From NCBI GenBank assembly GCA_029207755.1, contig JARCOQ010000170.1, positions 62,001 through 126,000 on the forward strand: a stretch of DNA of 64,000 nt. Direction: 5' to 3'. The stretch comes from Chamaea fasciata (lineage: Eukaryota; Chordata; Aves; Passeriformes; Sylviidae). Both the position numbers and the translations under genes were made by a program. The number at the start of each line of letters is the position of its first letter. Position 1 is the first letter of the stretch. A model generated the notes under the pieces. That model was not told the origin of the DNA, searched no databases, and worked only from the letters and a program-made list of their open reading frames with translations. Below, in pieces: positions 34,801 to 51,800 of the stretch.

Positions 34801-36120
34801 CACTCAACTGTGACTTTGTTGCTCAAACAGCTAGTGGTTAATAATACAGATTTTTGAGGGTTTGTATGTCACCAGATTGTTTCTGAAATTTGAAATGATC
34901 TAATGAAAAGATCTTCATTAACATATACTTTTGCCTATCATTTTGAAAACAGATCCATGCCCAAATCTAATATCTACAAGGCTTCTCTTTTATCTCCCTC
35001 CTCAAAAGTTCCATCATTCATTTAAAATAAAGTCATACCCTCCAATAGGAATTTTCTATTGTAGTTAATATTGCACTCTGTATGAACTAATATACTATGG
35101 GATTAAAAAACACAAGGACTAATATGCAGGAAAATTTTTTTCTTCTACTTCTATGCAAGAAATAAATTTAGTTGAATTTTTGTTCTTCTGAAGTTCTTTT
35201 CTTTCAAGAGGAAAATAAGGAACATACATTCCACTATTTACACTCTCTTACATGTACTTTCCACATACAACTACCTTCTGAAAAAGTACATGTGAAGAGC
35301 TGCCCTTTCACTGAGTGAACTAAGGTCATCCACTCTGCCTTTGTCTGCTCTTGAATAAATCACATCTTTCTTTTATGGAATGATGTGGAAGCTGCATCCC
35401 TTGATTTTGAAGGTATTTGCCACTGATCCTTTCTAATTTATCCTAGAAGATTGCTGAGCGGTAGTTTTCTAAACTCTAGTTTTCACTGCTGAAAAGGGAC
35501 AAGACAAGCTTTCCTAGAAGTTGGGGAGAATTCTGGCAAAATTCTCCTGACAGTCAAAGCTTCCTTCCAGCACATCTTTGTTGAAATGAATGAACAAGTT
35601 TGGAGGACATGGAAGAGGAAAGAGGGGAGGAAAAGGGACATTTCACAGTTTTTTGTCTGTCACAATGATCAGTTCTGCCTACTGAGATGAATATCCAAAA
35701 ACAGTGGACCATAAAATAAACATAATAGCTCAAAACCATTTACAATCACCAGCCAATTGTCTATTACGCATCTCTTTCAGTTCATGAGATCTACCTCAGA
35801 GTGGGGGGCTATTTCTAAATTCTAGGTCATATTTAACCATCAATTTCAGTCCACCAATTTCAAAGGGATGGAAGTAATACAAGGTAAAAGTTAGGAAACT
35901 GAAAGGAACAGCAAGCTAAAAGTTAAGAAAAGTCCCTGCACCATGTATTAAAAAGATGCTGTGAAGACAAGGTGGGGAAACTCCCTAAAAATGTGTGATT
36001 GTATTTCTCAGTGCTATAATCCCAATTTTGGGAAACTGTTTCATGCTGCATTACAAATTCCAAACATGTATTTTGATATTTTGAAATTTGTTTATTGTGC
36101 TGGTTTTTTAAAAAAAAGAT
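31860..36120. other. No gene recognised; contains a poly-G tract
   Basis: AT-rich intergenic or intronic sequence. A G-run cluster at about 32318-32353 stands out (see findings). A 114-codon minus frame near 33642-33986 has no domain. Confidence 0.5.
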
Positions 36121-36123
36121 TAC

Positions 36124-36200
36124 TTTATTTTATTTTATTTTATTTTATTTTATTTTATTTTATTTTATTTTATTTTATTTTATTTTATTTTATTTTATTC
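36124..36200 (+). repeat. (TTTTA)n microsatellite
   Basis: About fifteen nearly perfect tandem copies of TTTTA (TAAAA on the minus strand). Confidence 0.95.
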
Positions 36201-39200
36201 CGTTTTTAAAGTGAAAGAATAAGCTACCACCTCTGTTGAAGACTAATCAGAAAGGTGCTGGCTATAGACAACAAGCTTGATTCAAAAGAAAATATTCAAA
36301 TGAATACTTTGAATATTTACAGACTGCTTTGAGTTTTATTACTCCAGTTGAAATGTAACCAAAGTATTTAGAATTAGTGGCTTCAAACATAAGTGTAAAA
36401 TTGAGGAATTTAATAGTTAAAACTAGAAAGTTACATATTCTGCAGTGCCTAGCACAGTCTGGGTGTGTCCTTATATGATTCAGAAAAAATGTCATGTTCA
36501 TGACTTGTACTAAATTGTCCTGCTCATGTGGTTTTAAACATGTTGAAGGGAGGGGTTACTATTTTTTGCTTACCAGCCTATCATTCCTCATGTGGTTTGT
36601 AAAGAAGTGCAGTCACTCTTGGAGCTAGTAATCCTGACTTTTGTTTGTGTTCCTCTCCCAGTCAGGACAACTGGCAGAGGGACTATTAAGGACAGCAGCC
36701 AGGCTGGGACATATAAATTAGCTTCCTCCTGTTATCTCTGACACCCATTGGGTACAGGCTACACATCTGCCTACCATCAGCTTTAATTCAAGTTCATCAT
36801 GCCCAGAGACAGCATCCTCCAGAATGGAGAAAAAACTGGCCTGCTGCCAGCACCCTTTGTTCCTTCCATCTGGGTAGAACAGGATTACCTAGGATTAGCC
36901 AACACTTAGGTTCTCTGAACTGATCAATTCAGCCAAATTACTGTGCAAAGTAAATTGATCCTCCCAAACAAAAGGGTCTGCCAGTGGGGAGGTACCTGAG
37001 AAAGCAGCATGCCTGTGTAAACAGTTCTGTCCTTTGCCACAGTGTGGAGTGTGTCAGCACCATACGCTGCCACTATGTATTTATTAAGTGACAGATTAAC
37101 TCATCTCAGCATTTGGGACCCTGTTTCCAGCTGTGAGGATGATTGATGGGCTGACTACTGCTTCCGTCTTGGAAGTTATTTCCTTCATTGAACAGAGCCA
37201 AGAAGACAGGAAATTGCCCCCGTTGTAAATGCTAATCTCACCACTCCTTCAAAGACCAACCATAGCAGTTTCTTCCAGGCAAAGTCTTAAAAGTGGTACA
37301 TTACACATCAAATGCATACGAATTAGAAATTTCTTTTCAAGGCTCTATCAGTTATTAAGGGTCTTCCTTTCCATATATTCATCATGCCCCACTTCACCCC
37401 TTAATTACAGTACAGCACTTTCTACTAATTGTGAGAAAGTCCATGGTAGGCAGGATCTGCATTAACTTCTGCACCCTCTGAGATGTATTTCAGGGTCAGG
37501 TAGAAAGGAGGCAGATGGGCCCCAATTCTTAGGGACATGGCCTTCAAGGAACAAAGACATGTTCCTTTTGTTCCCACCGGCAATGTTTCTTAAGAGAATG
37601 CCCCATGAAAAGTACATTTCATTAGTGTATTGCTTTGGCAAATCTCATGTCCACAAGACCTTGCACCCACACTGGTAAGGGAGTCACGGTTTCCCTACTG
37701 CTGTTGAATAGGGTCTCACTACCAGCCATTTATCTCCTGGTAACTTCTAGTGGGAAGATATCAATAAATCTTAAAACGGACTCTCTGCCATGGATCAGAG
37801 AATTTGGCCTGTCCAAACTGCTCTATCTTGACTCAGACCACGATCATTTATTTTTTACCTTGTCTGATTCTTTACTTGTTGGGAAGTGAAATTCAGGTTT
37901 ACCAAATTTCTGTAAAATGGTTTGTTCTACCTACCTTGATTTTTTTTTGCAACAGCTTCTAAAGCTCCTAACAAGTGACTACATTTTTATGAAATGAGGA
38001 ACATTTTGGGATGCAGATAAAACCAATTTAAAGCTTCAGATACTTCCTTAATCACCCTTTTAATGCTTAAAAGATGAACGTGCCTATTTTGTTTTAACTT
38101 GAAGTAATAATTTCAGTGTATAGGAAATGATTTTGGTTTTTTTTTGGAGGGAAAAAGAACCTCTGGTTCTCTTTGTCTGTCCTGTGCAAAGAAGGTAGAC
38201 CTTGTTTAAGTTAGGATAAAATATTCATTCAAAGATTTAATATTTTCCTTGGTTTTGTTGGAACTTAATTTCAATCAAGATTTTTCTGCCAGTACTAAGT
38301 GAAAAAGAATGAAACATCCTTATCTTTTAAAAGGAACATTAAAGGAAGCACCATCTCATTTCCCTTCATATTTCACTTTTTAAAATAATTACACCAGACA
38401 TTAAAACCAAAGTTAAAACAGATGCTAGCACATATGTGTGTTGTCTGCAAGCAAGTTCCAGGTTTGGATTTGCTAAAAATAAAACTTTAATGAGCAGATA
38501 TACTTGCCAAATTTGTGGTCACTCTAAGAGATTACACTCATTTGTACTTTAGAAATTCTCTGGTGTAAGACCAAGAACCCATTTCAGGACATCCTAGGAA
38601 AAACTTTCCACTTGGCATAACCTTCACCTTAAGATGCACCAGCAACACCATCAGATGAGACTCGCATGAACTCCAGAGACCACTCCAGTGATTTGGGCTG
38701 GCAGCCAATTTATTCTAACTTGTGCACCTGTCTACTAGAAAAAAAAGAATCCACACATCTTTCGTTTACACGCCCCTTCTAAAATGCCACATTGACAGGA
38801 AAATGATCTACATTTTTATAGGTAAGATTAAATATTTGCATGTGACCTGTGGACATGGTGAGACCACAGCTAAACAGAGACCTGCCTCATCCCAGCAGCA
38901 GTCTTGGTCCAAGCCTTTGCTCTCGGTGTTTGTAGCAAAAACTATACCTGTCTTGTAACAACTCACCTTGATTGTGTCTGGGCAGTGAATGTTTTTACAG
39001 GACATCTACCTGCTGAAACATCCCTTGCTGGGATTTCTAGAATAAAAGAGTTTGATTTCTTCTAATTTATTGCACAGTCATGGAAATAATTGGGAAAGGT
39101 AATGGAATTATTTCCCATTCCTCTGAACACTCTGCAGGGATTTTTTATCCAAACCAGATAATTGACTAAGTCAACATAGCATTAAACTTCTATTTTTAGC

Positions 39201-39447
39201 CCTCAAGTCCTTGTAAACATGATGTGGTGACAGGAGCAGTTTTTCCAGCTGTGTTAATAATAAAAAATAACAGCAAAAAACCCTCCCAACAAATCAACAC
39301 AATCTAAGAACCCCCAAATTAAAAAAAGGCATTTTGCTTGGCCTAGAGACTGAACAAAAATAGTCCCGCACTTGAGAAGCAGGTACATAAAGATAGATTA
39401 CAAATGAGGTGGAGAAATGAGGAGTTCCTTTAATGTATTTATATATA
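36200..39447. other. No gene recognised
   Basis: AT-rich sequence with only short unrelated open frames on either strand. Confidence 0.5.
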
Positions 39448-39452
39448 TCTGC

Positions 39453-40266
39453 TGTCTTGGTTTGGGGAGACAGGTATCTGCCAGGTAATAAAAAGAAAAC
39501 AACTGGAGTTTCCTTTGGAATGGAGAGTGTAAACTACACCCTCCACCCCTTTTTTCTTCTTTTTCAATTATAAATTTACAATCAGAGACTCTTAGGCAAA
39601 GATTTGGGAAATAGGAATAGCAGTTCTTTACTAGAATGTATTACAAAGCAAACAAACACAAAAAACCCCTACCAAACAACTACAGCATTAGTAACAAACA
39701 AAAACAGTACTAAGAACCTTGAGGGCATTGTTTCACAAAACCCAGGGTAGTTTGGTTTCAGTGTTCCTGCAGGGTCCTCAGAACACCAAGCTGAAAGAGT
39801 GGAAAAGTCCCGGGCTGGTAGCTGGGATGGCAGGGTGTCCCGGCAGGCAGGGTCAGGATGTCCCAGCAGGGCAGGGGGTGCAGGGTCACACTGCAGCAAG
39901 ACGAGCAGCGCCGAAGGAGCTGAAGGCGAGGCAAGGCCGGCCCAGCTCCCGCGGGTGGCAGAGAAAACTCCGGATTCAGGCCGAACCGGTGATAGTCGAT
40001 TTCCAGGACTGGATCCTTTTGGCCACAATGAAACTCTTCCAGCCAGCAATAGCCCTTCTCTCCCTCCCCGAATGCCGAACGCCGGAAAAAGAACAGCCCG
40101 CAGCTGCCTCAAGCTCTGTCTTTTACCTGCCTTATCTCCCTCTTCCAACTTTGTCCACCTCTTTGTTTCAGTTAAGGACTCTCCAACTCTCCAACACTTG
40201 GTCTCCTTGGTAACTTCTGGAGAAAAAATTCTTTAGAGAAAGAAGGAACAAACCTAACCCCCAACA
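39453..40266 (-). mobile_element. Solo LTR, 814 bp, with perfect 5-bp target-site duplication
   Basis: The element begins TGTCTTGG and ends CCAACA. It is flanked on both sides by TCTGC (39448-39452 and 40267-40271). A 5-base duplication fits ERVL-type (class III) retroviral integration. The minus orientation is suggested by a GC-rich centre followed by T-rich sequence, but is not certain. No internal retroviral genes are present, so it arose by LTR-LTR recombination. A 159-codon minus frame inside it is incidental. Confidence 0.85.
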
Positions 40267-40271
40267 TCTGC

Positions 40272-42575
40272 ACATGTATGTACAAATACATGTTTACACA
40301 TGTGTATCTCTAAATTTGAGTATGTGTGCATTTATTCCATCTATATCCACAAATATATCTATATAGAAATAATGTGGTGACTTAACATCTTGCCTGTGAG
40401 AGGGGAATAAATGGCAGAGCACTTTTTTTGAGCACTGATGCTTGACAATGCTGCATTGCTTTGAATTGGGAACTGACAGACCCACACATCCCTGCAAGTG
40501 TCAATGTTATAATGAAGAAACGTGATTATGTTATCTGTGTCAGGTAGAGGTTTGGCCAATCACTCAACGCTCATCTTCTTTCATCACATATTAGCTTTGT
40601 TGTGTTTTAGGTGCTTTATTTTCAGCGGCAACACCATGTTGATCAAACTACAACTCTCATTCCATTTAGTGAGGAATAGAACATCCTTCTGTTCTCAATT
40701 TAGGCATCTTAAAAGCATTCTTGAAATACAAAATCCTCTGTCAGCTGGGCTGAACAGCATGATAATAATGTTATTTTTCTTTCTAACACAAGATCAAAGC
40801 TTCAGACAAGGTGGCATATATCTTGGATATTCAGCCTCTAAAATTCAGGTCCGTTGAACCCAGAGATCGCTTGTTGCTGATTTTAGAGTGTAAAATTGCT
40901 TGTGAAGGAAGCATCCAGTTCCATGGCAGTATTTAACCACTGTCCTAAGTTCATGTACCACTGAGTACTTTGCTAAAATGTGAGGGATTTTCCTCTGATG
41001 TACTGTCATTTGTTTTAGTACAGAAAATGAGCATGAAGCCAAGGCTCTGCAAGATCTGCAGAGAAAGCAGAAATACCGAAGAATTGTCAATCCAGCTCTC
41101 TTCAGCCTAGCTTTTAAATTTACAGGGAGGAATTAATATTTGCCTTCTTTCCACTCCTTACATTGTAACTGTTCTGCATAAATCTAGGAGAGGCTCTAAC
41201 CTCAAGTTATTAGCAGTCACTGGGCAATTTACTCCTGCTTTCCTTCTCCCCTTCCCCAGCTCCATAAAAACATTGTATTTCCCTCTTACAGTGCCAAAGT
41301 GCCTAACCAATGCATAAGAAGGCTCTAAGCGTGGATTTGGCCTCCAAAATACTGTGTTGGTCTGGCCTGGGAGGACATGAAATGCCTCAACATTCACTGC
41401 AAGAACTTCTGCTCATGACCAATTGTCCGATTAGATATTAATGTCTCCTCACAAACTGCAAGAACTGCGGTCATTGAGTTGCTGTCTTCCAGAAGGGCTG
41501 CAGGCAGACCTGAATCTGGATTCCTTCTCTCATCTAAGAATTTCTCATCACCAGAGATGACAGAAGAATCACCTGAACCCTCTGTCTGAAGACTCGATGA
41601 GTACAGGAGAAAATCTTTGAGCAGCCATTGAAAGTGAGAGCTGTTTTAAATCCCCAAATCAGCCAAGCAGAAATAAAAGGAATCATGACAGAAGAGCTGG
41701 CCATGTTTCCCATGGCAAGATTCTGAACTGATGGAATGTAAAACTTTTCACTTGAATTAGTGCAAGAGCACTTGAGGGCAATAGTCTGGAGAAAGAAAGC
41801 ATTTTTCATTGGAGTAACAGAAGGGAGAAGGGGCACTTCTCACCATGCTAACTGGAAAAGCAAACTCACTGATTTTCCTCACTGAACTGGTCAAGAGCTT
41901 TCTTTCCTGCTTTAGTTAATTTAAACATGACACTTTTGTGGCTCCACTGCATTGCACACAGATGGAATGCTTTTGTTAAAGTGAAAAGAGAATTGTTTAC
42001 CTGTCAGCCTGATTAACCTCAGCTATCATGAAGAGACTGCTTACATTACGCTTAATGGAAGTTTCATTCCTTTTGTCCCTTCATCTTTTCCCTTTATCTG
42101 AGTTTTGTTAGAGTCTTAATACTCCTGTCATTTACAGGAATGTCCTGGGCACAGAAAAGCTGCCTCAGAAAAATAGCACATCACCTTTTCTTCCCTGCTG
42201 TGCAGCCCCCTATGAAAGCTCCTGGGACTCTTCAGGGGGTGCCTTAAAAATAGGAGTAAAAAGCAGGATGTGGACAGGAGGGAATGACAGAAGCCTGCAT
42301 ACATGTTAAGTGCTATTTATGAAAGTGAATCCCCAGTGAACACAGCCCCTATATACATGAAAGCACAGAGGATTAATGACAATCGCCTCAGCAATGACAG
42401 AAGCAACAAGTTGCCTTCCTCCACTGGCCTTGATATTACCTGTCAGACTCAGTGCAGCACACATACACACATACACTCACCGTATACGAAGCAGCCTTGC
42501 CCTGGACCTTGTGACTGAGGTGTGTGGGTGCAAATTATGTTGAACCTTGGATTTCATTTTCCACAGGGCAAAGTG
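40272..42575. other. No gene recognised
   Basis: AT-rich DNA. A 100-codon minus frame at 41534-41836 was inspected and has no recognisable domain. Confidence 0.5.
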
Positions 42576-42579
42576 ATAA

Positions 42580-43250
42580 GTCACAGAATCGCAGAATCCC
42601 TAGGTCAGAAGAGATCTTCGAGATCATTGAGTCCAACCAAGCCTTAACACCTCGACTAAAGTAAGGCACCAAGTGCCACACCCAGTCTTTCTTTAAACAC
42701 ATCCAGGCATGGTGACTCCACCATCCTGAGCAGACCATACCAATACTTTATCACCCTTTGTGTAAAAAGCTTTATTATAATATCCAGCCTATATTTCCCT
42801 TGGCACAGCTTGAGACTGTGTCCTTTTATGCTGCCTGTCAGTTGCTGCCTGTGTGTCAAGCCCCTGCATGTGCTTTCTTACTCTCAAGATGAGAGAAACT
42901 GAATTGGGGTAGGAAAAGGAGGCTGAGCTCCAGAAACGCTGCCCTGTGAGCTTGTCCATCTTTCTGCTGGTCATCACTTCAATGGATGGGCTGATGCACT
43001 CATCAAGAGCATTTCATGTGACCTGGCTGCAGGAGCAGGCTAAAAGTTGCTTTTACCACACTGTTAAAATAGACAATTTTGCACGTGGAGATTAACAGCC
43101 CTTGGATGTTTTGGCCATGTTTATCCAAATGCCTGCTCATTAATCAACTCAGTGGGAAGATCTACAGTGAGCTATTGCCAGGTCTGCCATGGCCTCAGAA
43201 AAACGCTTCATGAAAAGCACCTCAATAAAGGGCACCCTCTCTTTCTGTTG
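42580..43250 (-). mobile_element. CR1 LINE 3' fragment
   Basis: It starts with CACAGAATCGCAGAATCCCTAG, the reverse of the CR1 terminus. It continues through CATTGAGTCCAACC and the GTGTCAAGCCCCTGCATG-type body in reverse orientation. Confidence 0.85.
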
Positions 43251-45340
43251 GAAGGTGTGCAGTTGTCTAGGAAATTGCTGTGATATATTGGGATTCATGC
43301 CCCCAAAAACGTGAGAGTCCTATTTTCATGCCTGTTCCTCTGTTGCATTTTTCCCTTTTCCCACTGAGTTTGTTCCAGCACTGTCTTGGGCACAAGCAGG
43401 TGCAAGAGCAGTTCACACCCTGAACATGAAACCTCCCGTCTCCTGCTACCCTTCCTTTGACAGCTGAGCAGGAAAGAATGGTTACCCACAGATGGGAAAT
43501 GAAGGTGTGTTGCCATCTCCCCCATCCTCTGAGATGGCAAGACATGGAAAGATGACCCATCCTAAGCTTTTGTGAGAACTTTGAGTTCCCCTTATGAGAC
43601 ACATGTTTCAGAACTAATGTAGAAACAATTTAAGCTAAAAGACCTTTCAGGATTGTCCCATAGACAACTTCTGGATGTTGTGCTTTCTTTTGTGCCTTCT
43701 TTTGTTTTCAGCCCAAAGTTAAAGACATTATGAACAATTTCCCCTCACAGAATAGCTGAACATTTCCATTTTCCTGTGACCCATCCCTTCTCTCATCACT
43801 ATACCAATAAATGCCCCCACCGTTTGATTAGGTGTTTCCAGCCCTATGCTACCAGAAGTAGTGAGATTGAGAATAACTGGAGACTTTGAATTAAAAGATT
43901 AGTGGAAACAAATTGTAATGAAAGACATCAACAGAATTTTGAACCTTGATTTCATTTTACACATAGGAACTGGAGCTGCTTTAGTGGATGAAAGTATAAT
44001 TTTTTTGGAGAGTTAAGACTTAGCAGTCCCCAGAGCAGGACAATAGGGGGCCACTGTGCCAAAGTGTCAGTCCAGCTCTTTAGGCCTGAAGACAGGAAAA
44101 AAAGTTTTAAAAATTCACAGTGGAAACACAGACAAGCTTTTTTCATCTGTCTGTATAGAAGAAAGAATTACTACTTCAATTTCTATCTGAAACTTCAGGA
44201 ACAGGCTTAATGGGACTCTGCACCAGAACTTGTCTCTCTGAAGAGGAATTTGTTGCCTCCAGGGTCAGGAATGCGGGAGAGGGTGGAGGAGTGTTCTGTA
44301 GTTGTCCTTGTGGACTTTCAAGGGTGAATCCAGGCTAGGAAGAGCATTAATTCGAAAGAAAAGTAATGGAAAAGTAGATACAAAAATGAAGATAGATTTG
44401 CCTCTGAATCCTAATGTCTTTATCCTTGGGGATTTTGATTCCATTACAAATATTAGCAAAGATCAAGGGCATATTATTTCAGGGCAAGTCTGATTAGAAA
44501 GAAGTTAATTCAGCAAAAGTGGAAATCAGCTAAAGAATTAAAAATTGATGTGAGAAATGCAATGGAATTTTCAGATCCTTTAGGAATCTTCTCACACTTG
44601 ACTTGTTCCTTCAAGGAACCTCTTGTACCTTTTAAACCCAAACCAACTCTCTCCTCTTATCCTCCTGGATCCTCCTAGGCCTTTCCTCTGCACATTTTGC
44701 CTTTGATACTCTTTCAGAATATCTTTTCCCCTTCCTACCATGCTTTTTTGGAGGCACAAAATGCTGCCTATTATCTATCCAGACCACCAAGAAAAGATGG
44801 AGAGCATTCTTCCCATTGCTTATTTTAGCGTCCCCTTCTGCCTTTCACGTTGTCTATTTTTACTGCCTCTGCCAGTAGGGAAGACTCAGACAGATGGCAA
44901 GTACTGGATTTTTAATGAGGAATGGATGTGTATGGCAAACCAAACCTCACCTCAGAGTCAGAGTGGCATCCAAGGAGATGTTCTTAAGAAAATCCTCATC
45001 AATGAAAATTAAAGGAGGATGGTTTACCCATTTTCTAAAATTAAGGTGGTTTTTTACATCTATTCTTCTTCATTGGCTGTTGAACTGATGCATCTCAAGT
45101 GAGAAAAGAAACAAAAAAGACAATTTGGCCATGCAGATGGAGTCGACAATGGGAAAGAGAGACATGAGATGAGACTAGTTTCAAATTTCTTTCTTACCTA
45201 CTTGTCCAAAGAGACAAAGCTCATGTTTTCACAGGTTAAGAGGCATGCCTGCACCTGTGCATCTGTGTATCTTCCTTCCTAATATTCTTTCAGTGACATT
45301 GCAGACTGCATTGTCTGAAGGTATTATATTTCTAGAAGGT
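43250..45340. other. No gene recognised
   Basis: AT-rich sequence with short open frames only. Confidence 0.5.
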
Positions 45341-45364
45341 TTATGAAAAAGCCTTCTGAAGTTC

Positions 45365-46105
45365 TACTAAGCCAAGTACAAAGTCAGGCACTTGAGCCAA
45401 GGCAATCCCAAGCACAAATTACAGGCTGTGAGGAGACTAGATTAAGAGCAGCCCAAGAAGAAGGACTTAGGAGTGTTGGTGGATGAGAAGCCCAACATGT
45501 GAGCTCCCAGATTAGAAAGCCTCTGTCCTTGGCGGCAGCCAAAGAAATGGGACCAAAGCAGGTTGAGGGAAGGCATTCTGTCCTTCTACTACCCTCGCAT
45601 GAAACCCCACTGGGTCCATTTCTGGGCCCTTCAGAAAAAGAAGGACATCACCTTGTTGGATCACGTCCAGAGCAGGTCATAGGGCCTGGTGCAGCTCTCC
45701 TGTGAGAAACGGTTGACAGGCGTTGTTCCGAATGGAGAAGAGAAGGCTCTGGAGAGATCTCAGAGTACCTTCCAGCAACTAAGAGTGCTATAAGAGAACT
45801 GGAGAGGGACTTTTGATGAGGGCATGGAGTGATAGGATAAGGAAGAATGTTTTCAAACTGAAAGAGGCCAGGGCATTATTAGATGTTTGAAAGAAATTCC
45901 TCTCTGTGAAGGTGGTGAAGCACCGGCACAGGTTGCTCAGAAAAGCTGTGGATGCCCCATCCTGGAAGTGTTCAAGGCCAACTTGCATGAGGCTTTAGGG
46001 AATCCGGTCTAGTGGAAAGGGTCCCTGCCCATGGCATGCGGGTCACACGGGGAGATCTTTAGGGTGTCTTCCAACTCAGACTGTCCAATGATTCCGTGAA
46101 GCAAA
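45365..46105 (+). mobile_element. CR1 LINE 3' portion, about 740 bp
   Basis: It includes the 3' end of the CR1 body (AGAAGGACTTAGGAGTGTTG, then AGAGCAGGTCATAGGGCCTG). It continues through CACAGGTTGCTCAGAAAAGC to a terminus with CCAATGATTCCGTGA. Confidence 0.9.
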
Positions 46106-46109
46106 ATCT

Positions 46110-48527
<2,418 letters not shown>

Positions 48528-48836
48528 CTACAAAAAAAGAGAAAAATTCCCTTTCAAAGCTTTCAAGGCTGTTTAGTAGCAGATCTTCTAGATCCTTTAA
48601 CAAAGAAATTTATCACCGCATCGTAGCAAAGCTGCTTCTCATCAGTCCTGGGTTTTAACAAATTTAAACAAGCCTAAATGGAAGTAGATAATGAGTTGGA
48701 TTTTAAAGTCACCAAAGGACAACATTAATTATCCTCTGAACATACAGCAAAGAAATGTGATTCCCCGATGCAGATCATCTTTAACACCAAGATATCATCT
48801 CAGTAATTAGAAGCAGCAAGAAATTTCCATTAATGT
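48528..48836. other. Sequence between TRPM8 and the MROH array; no exon seen
   Basis: AT-rich, with no open exon matching the next upstream TRPM8 segment. The tandem duplication begins at its right end. Confidence 0.5.
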
Positions 48837-51800
48837 CATCCTCTGAGTGTCACTTTGCAAAGCAGAAGACCACACAGAGGCAAAACAAAGGCCTTGCTTT
48901 GGTTTCAAACATTTTCCTAGGAAGGCATGAGAAGAACCTAATTCTTTTAAGGAATCAAAGCTCTCCAGGAATGAAAGTCCACTCAGTGCTACAAAAGTAG
49001 CCCAAACAAATGAGTAGATTGCAAAAGGGCTAATCCTCCCCCTGCTCCAGCTATGGAAGTGGCCAAGAAAGTAGAACTCTCCCCTCTTCTTCTCTGCAGG
49101 AGAAGCAGGATGACTAAGAGAAAAAGTCCCAGCTATTCCTTCAGTCCTCCATCACCAAAGCTGTGCCATAGCACAGGTGCTGCCTTCAAAGTGACCCCAG
49201 TTCCAGCCTAGACCTCTCACCTTCCAGACAACTCCTTCCCCAACACGCCCAGCAACAGCAACCCCAGCTCAACACCCTGCCAAGACCCGCAGCTGTCCCC
49301 ATGCCTGCGCAGAGCTTTCCCACCCCCTGGTTCCCTGCACGTGCCGTGGCATGGCACTCAGGAGGATGTGCTCCAAGGCCTTCCCCGCTAGCAAGCTCAG
49401 GCTGCCAGGCCTACGGTTCCTGGATCATCCTTCCCACCCACCCTTCCCGTGCACCGCTGGTCCATTTGCGCTCAGCTCCGACTTGGCCGCTTCAGCAGGA
49501 CTGCTGCTAAAGGATGGAGAGCAGCCTGGCAAGCTCCTTCTCCAGCTCCCTCTTTACTCGCGGGGCAGGTAGAACATGCCACAGGAAAGCAAGCAGTGCC
49601 AAAAGACTTGGGCCAGCATCAGGCACATTGAGGAATGAAACAAGGCCTTTGTTCGATGGAAGGAAGCACAAGAAATTGACAGAAGTGAAGAGGACTTAGC
49701 ACAGATATCCAGAAGTCCTTAGCACCAGTTAACATCAGCAAAACCTGGAAGCCTAACTTGACATGAGAGTGACTTGATAAAAAGCTTGAGACATAGCCTT
49801 TGGGAAGACCTAAGGGCGGCTACAGAATCAGCCCTGTGCAGGGAAGGCATGAGGAAGATGAGCTGCTTTGGTGCGCTGAGACTCCTCCTGGCCAGCAGGT
49901 GGACATTAACTTCAGGTCTAGGATTCTGACGCAATGTGTTTCCTTCTAAGCCCCTGCCTATGGAATCACCTCAGCAGTCTAAAGACGGAAGGCATTTTTG
50001 ATAGAATTCCTACAGCAACCCACTGAAATTTGGACGTGGCGAAGAAGCCTTGTGCTGGGGTGCAGAGCCCTAACCTCCTGCCAATAAAAGAGCTCTTGGT
50101 GGACAATGCATTTGTCTGCTGATTTCATTGAATTCTAGAGACCTCTCAGGACTGCTCTGTCCTGAGGGAAGGCCCTTGGCCTTGAGCTGCAGGCACTCGC
50201 GCAAGCTTCAGATCAGCTCCCTCAGCTTCCAGGACCTCTCTTGGCCGGCATCCTGACGGGGAGGCAGGACCGCTGCCAGGCACTGCTGGGACCCAGCAGG
50301 ACAGGACCGGCTGTCTCATGTCCACGTAGCACCCCCTGACACAGCCAGGGTCATCCCGAAAGCAGACAAGGCTCACGTGTCAGCGGAGAGGGGCAAGGAG
50401 CGCTGGGCTCCTCTCAGGGTGTCTCAGCTGGGCCTGCTCCACAGGACGCCCCCATTTGAAGGCCTGCTAATGCCCAGCTGCCAGAAATGCCTGCCTTGTT
50501 CTCTCCAAGATGCAGAGGAAGAGGCAGGGAGCAGGGCCCATTGGGAGGCAAAGCTTCCAAGCCTTTTCTGAGGCCACGCACACAGCAAGAGCAGCCAAGA
50601 CTCTCCCTGCTGCCTGGCCCACACAGCCCAGCTCGGTGCTGGCCCTCTGGGCCACAGCAGCCTCCAGCAAGCAAGAGGCAAATGCATATTGCCAAGAGTT
50701 GAAACACAGCAGACAGCTAAGACGTGAGACGTGTGTGCGGGAAGGCCTTTGAATTTACAGCTCTCCAAGACAGCTTTGGGGCTGGCAGCTGGACAGAGAT
50801 GCTCCTGCTCACACCTGTGTCCAAAGGGGGGAAACACACCCTGCTGCAGGTGCTTGCCTTGGTCTCTGCAGGTCCAGCTGGATTCCAAACCTGCTCTTCA
50901 CAGCCTTCTCCCTTCCCTTGTCCGTCTGCCAAGGGCAACGGGCCTCAAGGACTGAAAGGACCACAGAGAGCCAAAGGAGGACAGTTGTTCCTACATCACT
51001 GGGAGCTCCTAGGAAAGCACTTTCCTTCAGCAGCTAGCCCCTTTCCCCCAGAGGCCTTTCCCTGGATTGGAAGCTTTCCTGGGGAATGCCAAGACACTCT
51101 TAAGAAACGCTGGCAAGGCTGAATTTCTTTCTGGTCCTTTCTGGACAGGTGCTCCAGCTCTTGATGGCATTTCCCCCAGTGTGATTCCAGCTGGAGGTTG
51201 ACACATGCAGCCCCAGGCCCTCTACAAACACAAGCTGCCCGCTGCCTCCACTCCTGCCTGCGCTCACAGCAGCAAAAGCAGGCTCTTCCCGGCCAGAGAC
51301 CAGAGCCCTGATCCCGCAGGACGCTCTCGCCAGCACCTTCCAGGACTCTCCGCTGTGCACGCAGCACTTTTCATGCCCACTCTCCACATCCTTTGGAAGA
51401 CAGAGCGCAACCTGGCTGGCGCTGCCATCAGCACACCCCAAACACGGGCAGAGGAAGGAGAAGCAGGGGCTGCTTTGCGGCCATGCCCAGGAGAGACTGG
51501 AAGGCTGCCCTCCCTCTGCTCTCACTCGCTTGGCTTTCTGGCAGCCTCTGAGGCAGGGGCTGCGATTCCTCAGCTCTGGGCACCAGAACCGCAGCCGGGA
51601 TCCCGGCACTGCCTGACGGCGCTGGGGCCATTGGCTGGGTCACGCGTCCGAGTCTCGGCCACCGTGCTGCTGCTGCTGCTGCTTCACTTGCCCTTAGGCA
51701 CACCCCAAGCTCCCTGTTAAGGCCGGATGGTCTCTGCTTCTGCCATCTCCCCGACCCTGTGCAGGGATGGAGCACTGCTGTGCTTTCAGCAAGCTATTCT

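Noticed and set aside
39669..40148. Minus-strand open frame of 159 codons
   Set aside because: It lies wholly within the 814-bp solo LTR.
41534..41836. Minus-strand 100-codon frame with hydrophobic stretches
   Set aside because: Checked as a possible membrane-protein or TRPM8 exon; no family resemblance and no convincing splice sites.
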